DNA of 64,000 nt, from the NCBI RefSeq assembly GCF_036850765.1, contig NC_089493.1, forward strand, positions 12,153,632 through 12,217,631, read 5' to 3'. Positions 58,485-64,000 of this stretch are shown piece after piece (the stretch's first letter is position 1; each line of letters begins with the position of its first letter). The DNA comes from Saccopteryx bilineata. Taxonomy: Eukaryota > Chordata > Mammalia > Chiroptera > Emballonuridae. The position numbers were made by a program, and so were the translations under genes. The notes under the pieces are model-generated. The model did not search any database, had not been told where the DNA came from, and worked only from the letters and a program-made list of their open reading frames with translations.

Positions 58485-58917
58485 AGATGACCAACATTTT
58501 CACAATGAAAAGGACAAAAATAAATTGAAGAAAACAATATTGTAAATAAAAGAAACATTTTATTCATTGCAACAATAATACACTATAATACGATAAATGC
58601 ATAATAAAAACATTTATAATATTTTATATTGTAATTATGCTTACATGCCTATTAGTTTTTAATATTTTAATTTTAAAAACTTTAAATTTAATTTTAAATT
58701 AGTATTTAATATTTTAATTTTAAGAAAAAAGCACTCATTTAGATACAAATACGTCACATCACACGCAATGGATCGACTGCATGGATCAAATATACGGACA
58801 TTTACAGATTAGTCTTCCAATATCAAAAAGGAGGACATGTAGGAGGATACTTTTCCAGGGAGGACGGAACTTACAAAAGAGGGGCTGTCCTCCCTAAAGG
58901 AGGACGATTGGTCACCT
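58485..58917. mobile_element. Unclassified non-autonomous DNA transposon, copy 2
   Basis: Ends AGATGACCAA and TTGGTCACCT with a 5-bp duplication TAATA (58480-58484 and 58918-58922). It aligns with both arms of the 779-bp copy at 5839-6617 and lacks about 350 bp of its middle. Confidence 0.65.
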
Positions 58918-59199
58918 TAATATTAAGGAAGTCAGGGTTTCTTTCACCCTTGAGCTAGAAAGCCACCAGAGAAAATTTCTGCGATGAAAGGCAATCCACA
59001 TGTGTGTTTCCCACCTGGACGCCGGAATTTGTAGTCTATCCTTTCTGTGTATCCTCGGCTCCTACTGTAGGGCCGGGCAAAGGGTCCAGCAGTGCTGAGA
59101 CGGTCCAATCGTCCACACGGTAACCTGTGACAAGTTGTGTAAAGCCGCTTCCAGAATTAAAACATTCAGGTTTCACCAACACAGTGAGGCCACGGGGTT

Positions 59200-59841
59200 C
59201 CCAAGCCATGTCGGTTTCGAGGCTCGGCTCGGCCTGAAACCCAACCGCCGCCCGCCAGCGCCGCGTCGCCGTGGGGCCCAGCAGCCAAGGCCCACGGGGG
59301 ACGTGGAGGTGTTTCTCACCGTTAGCAGCAGGTATCGGCCCTGTTAACAGCACTCAGTCCTCCACGATCCCACGATCCCTTGCGCCAAGGACACGTCCGT
59401 CGGCTCCGCAGAGCCCTTCTACCCCGCTGCGGTTCCTCTCTATGATCCGTTGCCGCGTTGCGAGTGGATGTCATGGCGGCCGGCGTCGAGTTGGTAGGAG
59501 TTGTCCACAGAACTGGGGGAAGTCACTAAAGCAGAGGAAAAAGTGGCCCAACCTGGACGGTGGGAAGTCGTGAGAATGAGCGGAGGCCCCGCGGGGCTGA
59601 CTGTGTGACAGGAGGCGGGCCCCCGCTAAAGCCCCAGGCCAGGCCTCCGTGTTTCTGTGCAGACCCGGACTTCGGTGGGAGCCCCCCAAGTCGGAGTTGC
59701 CTAGGAACCCCTCATTGTGTTATCGAATCCTGAGTGTTCAGATTTTGGAGCGAAGGCAGCGGTTCGAGGACAGTTGGGATCGTCCGACGGTGCTGGACGC
59801 TTTTCTCGGGGCGGACCAGGTTGTTCTCTTAACCCGCAGCG
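59200..59841 (+). promoter_or_regulatory. TRIP11 CpG-rich promoter and 5' UTR
   Basis: CpG-dense from about 59210 to 59970, without a TATA box. 'tcatggcggccgg' at 59471-59483 resembles a YY1-type site. Stops occur in frame upstream of the ATG. The exact start of transcription is not visible. Confidence 0.65.
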
Positions 59842-59968
59842 ATGTCGTCCTGGCTTGGGGGCCTCGGCTCCGGTTTGGGTCAAGTCGGGGGCAGCCTGGC
59901 TTCCCTCACTGACCATATTTCAAACTTGACAAAGGATATGCTGATGGAGGGCACGGAGGAAGTGGAAG
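59842..59968 (+). CDS. TRIP11: TRIP11 (GMAP-210) coding exon 1
   Basis: GMAP-210 is a very long coiled-coil golgin on the cis-Golgi that tethers highly curved vesicles and recruits IFT20. This exon encodes the first 42 residues, starting [19 protein letters not shown] and ending [10 protein letters not shown], with a gtaaca donor at 59969. It is almost entirely the N-terminal amphipathic lipid-packing-sensor (ALPS) helix. Compared with human as I remember it, four residues (one SLGQ-like repeat unit) are missing, and TGQISNF reads TDHISNL. The rest of the gene lies beyond the window; I did not find exon 2 before 64000. Confidence 0.92.
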
Positions 59969-60408
59969 GTAACAGCTGGAGCGATGGGGGTGGGCTTTCC
60001 TGGGACCCTGGGAGCGTCCGTTTGGTCCCCACTTCCATCCGTCAGGGACGTGGATGGGTCGCAGAGGAGTGTCACTCCGCCCTTTTTTCTGACACTCTTT
60101 TGACTCTTAAGCGATTTTCTCCGATGGAAGACCACTGGCGTCCGGGGGAAGAGTTCTGGTTCTCCTCCCTTTTACATACTTTGTGCATCTCCGATCGGAG
60201 TGAAACTGCTCCTACGTTGACTAGTTTGTTTGGTTCCTCCACGCCCACCGCTTACTTCGTCCTTAACTTGGAGGCGGAACTGATTTCGATAGTCTTCCTT
60301 TACACTGACAGTTAAAAAAAAAAAAAAAAAAGATTTGTCTATGACACATAGTCACTTGCCCCCTTTGATTTATGTAGCAATTGCAGTAATTCATAGTATT
60401 AAGTATCG

Positions 60409-61021
60409 CAGGGGTCCCCAAACTTTTTACACAGGGGGCCAGTTCACTGTCCCTCAGACTGTTGGAGGGCCGTACTATAAAAAAAACTATGAACAAATCC
60501 CTATGCACACTGCACATATCTTATTTTAAAGTAAAAAAACAAAACGGGAACAAATACAATATTTAAAATAAAGAACAAGTAAATTTTTTAAAATAAATTT
60601 TTATTAATGTTAATGGGATGACATTAATAATTCAGGGTATATATATATATTCAAAGAAAACATGTCTAGGTTATCTTGTCATTAAATTATGTTGCATACC
60701 CCTCACCCAGAGTCAGATTGTCCTCCGTCACCCTCTATCTAGTTTTCTCTGTGCCCCTCCCCCTCCCCCTAACTCTCTCCCTCCTTCCCTCCTGCGTCCT
60801 CCCTCCCCCCACCCCTGGTAACCACCGCTCTCTTGTCCATGTCTCTTAGTCTCGTTTTTAAGAACAAGTAAATTTAAATCAACAAACTGACCAGTATTTC
60901 AATGGGAACTATGCTCCTCTCACTGACCACCAATGAAAGAGATGCCCCTTCCAGAAGTGCAGAGGGGCCAGATAAATGGCCTCAGGGGGCCGCATGCCGG
61001 GCCGTAGTTTGGGGACCCCTG
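60409..61021. mobile_element. Non-autonomous hAT transposon containing an L1 fragment
   Basis: Terminal inverted repeats CAGGGGTCCCCAAACT and AGTTTGGGGACCCCTG, with a perfect 8-bp duplication AAGTATCG (60401-60408 and 61022-61029). Without the inserted L1 piece and its duplicate target it is about 325 bp. It has no transposase. It lies in TRIP11 intron 1. Confidence 0.94.
60587..60859 (-). repeat. 5'-truncated L1 3' end nested in the hAT element
   Basis: The reverse complement of the intact L1's 3' UTR (a C-rich run opposite its G-rich tract, T-rich start) is flanked by a 16-bp duplication aagaacaagtaaattt (60571-60586 and 60860-60875). Confidence 0.92.
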
Positions 61022-61029
61022 AAGTATCG

Positions 61030-62980
61030 CTTTCCCTGTCTGACTCGAGTATATTGCTAGTGAAACAGCTGTTTTTTTCTATCAGTTATTTTATAATTCT
61101 GCTTATTCAGGTGACATAGTGTCCCAACTGAAATTGTGTTTTTTCTACCTAATTGCCTACTGCCCCAATAGAACAAGAGACATACTCGATTCTTGGGGTA
61201 CCCTTAGCAACCGTCACTAGTTTTTGAAACCCTCCTTTTGTTTTACTAATGAATAGTGACTAAGTTACATGGTAATTAATGATTAAATTAATTACTATTT
61301 TGATTTCTTGCGATTTCTTTCAGCAAGTGGTATTTAGATCAAAAGAGTTCTTTAATGTCAGTCTAGGTCTGCCTCCAGTGAAGTGATGGGCTGGTCTTTT
61401 GGATGAGAGCTGTCCCTTTGATAGTTTTATTTTTTATATATTAATAAATTAGTATTCTGGTTTAATTTTTTAAATCCTGATTGAACTGAACCTTCATGTT
61501 TGACTGAAGTGAAGTTAGTTTGATAAAAAGGATAGTATTTATATTTAGCATTTCTGTGCGGTCTATTTGGTGGGGGGGAATTGGGGAGCTGCCTAACCCA
61601 TTTTACTGCTTGGGGTACCCCTTGGGTGGGAGGTTGGGAATGGGAATGAAAGGGGTCCGTCCTGGGTTTGGGAAGGAAAGGGTCATGTGAGGTTGAGGAC
61701 ATTCAGAAGCAGAGAAGGGCTGGGTAACATGGAAAGTGATTAATCTCTACTTGTAACCTACATAGGGGAAAAGAGTTGGCAATCCCTTTGGCCCTAAACC
61801 AGAAAATATGCATCCCTCCAACCTGGATGTCCTGCAGGCTTAAGGTGGAAATCATATTGTTCTTCCCACCAAATATGTCCCTGTATTCGCAGTCTTATGC
61901 TGTCACCATCTCCCCAGTCTCCTAAAGAAGTAATCTTTGTCTTCCTTGCTTAGCCTCTTTTTCATCTCCTCCTTCCAACTGGTCACCAAATGTTGTTCAT
62001 CCCGTGCCAGAATTGTTTCTTGTGTTTGCCCTTTCCTTCTTACTCCTGTCTTTAGTTCCTACCCCCATTTTCTTTCCCATGCACTGTTTCCCATTCGCAT
62101 CTGTCATCCATGTCTCCCTACTCCACTCCATTTTCTGTTGTGTTGCCAGTTACTATTCTGAAAACATAAGTGCTGTAAAAATCTCTTGACCCTGTTACTT
62201 AAGGGATGAAATTGAAATCTCTTAGTTTTGGGAGACCAGAAACCTGTCCTATCTGGGTTCAACCTACCTTTTCCAGGCTCTTGTTCCCTCCCCTTCTCTC
62301 TCAGGTGCCAAACATAAGCACATTCACATACAGTTGCACCCAGACCTTATGGCCCATGGAACTTTGTGTACCTGCCCAACTTCCAGCCTCTGCATGAGAA
62401 GCTCTTCCTTTCCTACTTCCTTCTCTGTCCTCCTTTGCCTAGGAAAGAATTTTTCCTGTATGACCTTGCTCACATGTCAGGTACTTGGTGAAACCATGCC
62501 CACTCTTTGATGGGTTTAATTGATTGCAGGTGATCTGTGTTCTAACACAACTTTGTGGATCTGGCTCTGACAGCACTTACCGTGTTGAGTTGTAATGTAT
62601 ATCTTTCCTTGATGCCCAGGGTAGGGACTGGATTCTATTTATCCTTGTATTACCAGTATTTGCCATCTTGTTACATAATAGCTTCTCAGTGAAAATTTTG
62701 CTCAGTGATTAAAAATCTGCTAAGTTGCTTAGTGCTTTTGTTTTCCTTTGTATTAAAGTAGGACTTAACACCTAATTTATAGGTTTTGTAAATCATTTAA
62801 AAATAAGGTCAGAGTACAGTTAATTTATTCATGCAACAAGTATTTATTGAGTGTGTATCATGTGTCAGCAGGGAACAAGATAATAGTTCCAAAATAGCAC
62901 TGTTGTACAGCTTGATAATCATCTATATTGACAATATCAGAAAGTTGCTATTTTACCAAACACTGTACTGATTTATTCAA
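61030..62980. other. TRIP11 intron 1, no clear feature
   Basis: Mostly unique-looking sequence with pyrimidine-rich parts (about 61900-62450). No exon with TRIP11-like coiled-coil coding was found. Confidence 0.45.
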
Positions 62981-62984
62981 GGTT

Positions 62985-63625
62985 AGGACTTGGAATTTTA
63001 AGTCAGACATGGGTTGAAACTCTACTTCTATGTATTAAATATTGTGTGATCTTGAGCAAATTATTAAATATTTAACCTTTAAAAGGCTGGGTTTTCTCAT
63101 CTGTTAAATAGGGACAATCATGGCCCTGACCGGTTGGCTCAGTGGTAGAGTGTCGGCCTGACGTGCGGAAGTCCCGGGTTCGATTCCCGGCCAGGGCACA
63201 CAGGAGAAGCGCCCATCTGCTTCTCCACCTCTCCCCCTTTCCTTCCTCTCTGTCTCTCTCTTCCCCTCCCGCAGCCAAGGCTCCATTGGAGCAAAGATGG
63301 CCCAGGTGCTGGGGATGGCTCCATGGCCTCTGCCTCAGGTGCTAGAGTGGCTCTGGTCGCAATAGAGCGACCCCGTCCCCCCATGGGCAGAGCATCACCC
63401 CCTGGTGGGCGTGCCGGGTGGATCCCTGTCAGGGGTATGCGGGAATCTGTCTGACTGCCTCCCCGTTTCCAGCTTCAGAAAAATAAAAATAAATAAATAA
63501 ATAAATAAAAATAAATAGGGACAATCATATATCCTGAGGTTAGGAGGATTAAGTGAAATCGTGAGTGTCAAATGCCTAGCACTGTGCCTACCAAATAGTA
63601 AGCATTAATAAACTGTAGCTGTTGT
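62985..63625 (-). repeat. MIR-like element split by a SINE
   Basis: The left part (gatcttgagcaaattatta, ttttctcatctgttaaatag) and the right part (ctagcactgtgcctaccaaa-tagtaagc) form one reverse MIR. It is interrupted by the SINE at 63122-63512 and its 16-bp duplication. Confidence 0.75.
63122..63512 (+). repeat. Long tRNA-SINE, + strand, one CTCF-like core
   Basis: A perfect 16-bp duplication aaatagggacaatcat (63106-63121 and 63513-63528). The reverse core CATCACCCCCTGGTGG is at 63393-63408. It has intact A and B boxes and a long (AAAT)n tail, and looks recent. Confidence 0.95.
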
Positions 63626-64000
63626 TTTGTTTTCCCTCATTGAGGAAGAGTTTTTGGGTCTGTATAATATTCCCCTTTTATTGTTAAAAAGGCCAAGATT
63701 ATTTGAGGGGAGGGGAAAGACAGAGGTCTGCAGTTTTTAACACTCTTTAAAATAATCAGTGCTAATATAATTAGATTATAATTTGTTCTCTTCTGAGTAG
63801 CAATCACAGTCCTGTCCGAGTTTTTAAGCAAGATGTATAAACAACCAGAGAAGCAACCCCACCTGGTGCATTTCAAACCAAGAATAATGGGTTTGTCACT
63901 TTTATTGGATGCCACTTGTATTTTCTTTTGATTTAAACTGTAATCCAGAGAACTTGTTTTTTGTTGTTGTTTTGTTTTTTTGTTTGTTTTTTTACAAGGA

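Noticed and set aside
59036..59353. 105-codon minus-strand frame upstream of TRIP11 as a divergent gene
   Set aside because: It lies in the CpG-rich promoter, and I recognise no protein family. A divergent non-coding transcript is possible but the sequence does not show one.
60969..64000. TRIP11 exon 2 inside the window
   Set aside because: I searched for an acceptor followed by a coiled-coil-type frame in the required phase after exon 1 and found none that I can support.

Overview
This is mammalian, and very probably bat, nuclear DNA. It has long introns, sparse exons with exact GT-AG borders, CpG-island promoters and many retrotransposons. The lineage call rests on several families of tRNA-derived SINEs of the type I associate with bats, together with recent hAT-type DNA transposons with perfect target duplications, which few mammal groups carry. 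The SINE heads fit a yinpterochiropteran, perhaps rhinolophoid, bat best; that finer placement is an inference from memory.

Layout. Bases 1-3000 are intergenic with old repeats (a MaLR-type LTR, MIR fragments, SINE remnants). A CpG-rich promoter at about 3030-3900 starts ATXN3 (ataxin-3, a Josephin-family deubiquitinase) on the + strand. All 11 coding exons lie between 3344 and 41027. The joined frame is open for 359 codons, every exon phase fits, and the catalytic Cys14, His119 and Asn134, three ubiquitin-interacting motifs and a short interrupted polyglutamine tract are present. A long 3' UTR probably runs to poly(A) signals near 45.3-45.6 kb. Intron 10 (28.4-40.9 kb) holds a decayed full-length L1 (about 30.8-39.0 kb) nested in an older L1 and itself hit by four SINEs.

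Between ATXN3 and the next gene lies a full-length L1 (49197-57318) with a 14-bp target duplication and two uninterrupted ORFs (331 and 1275 codons). All catalytic residues I checked are present. One SINE sits in its 5' UTR.

At 59842 the first coding exon of TRIP11 (GMAP-210, a cis-Golgi tether) begins on the + strand from a CpG-rich promoter. The rest of the gene lies beyond the window. The order ATXN3 then TRIP11, same strand, matches the human locus as I remember it.

The most interesting regulatory signal is that the recent ~370-bp SINE family carries one or two near-consensus CTCF-type motifs per copy, so the window holds about ten such motifs in both orientations across the two genes. 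Other observations are the intact L1, the Arg-interrupted short polyQ tract, a four-residue-shorter lipid-packing-sensor helix in TRIP11, three CACGTG boxes in the ATXN3 promoter, and a pair of related DNA transposons that I cannot classify.
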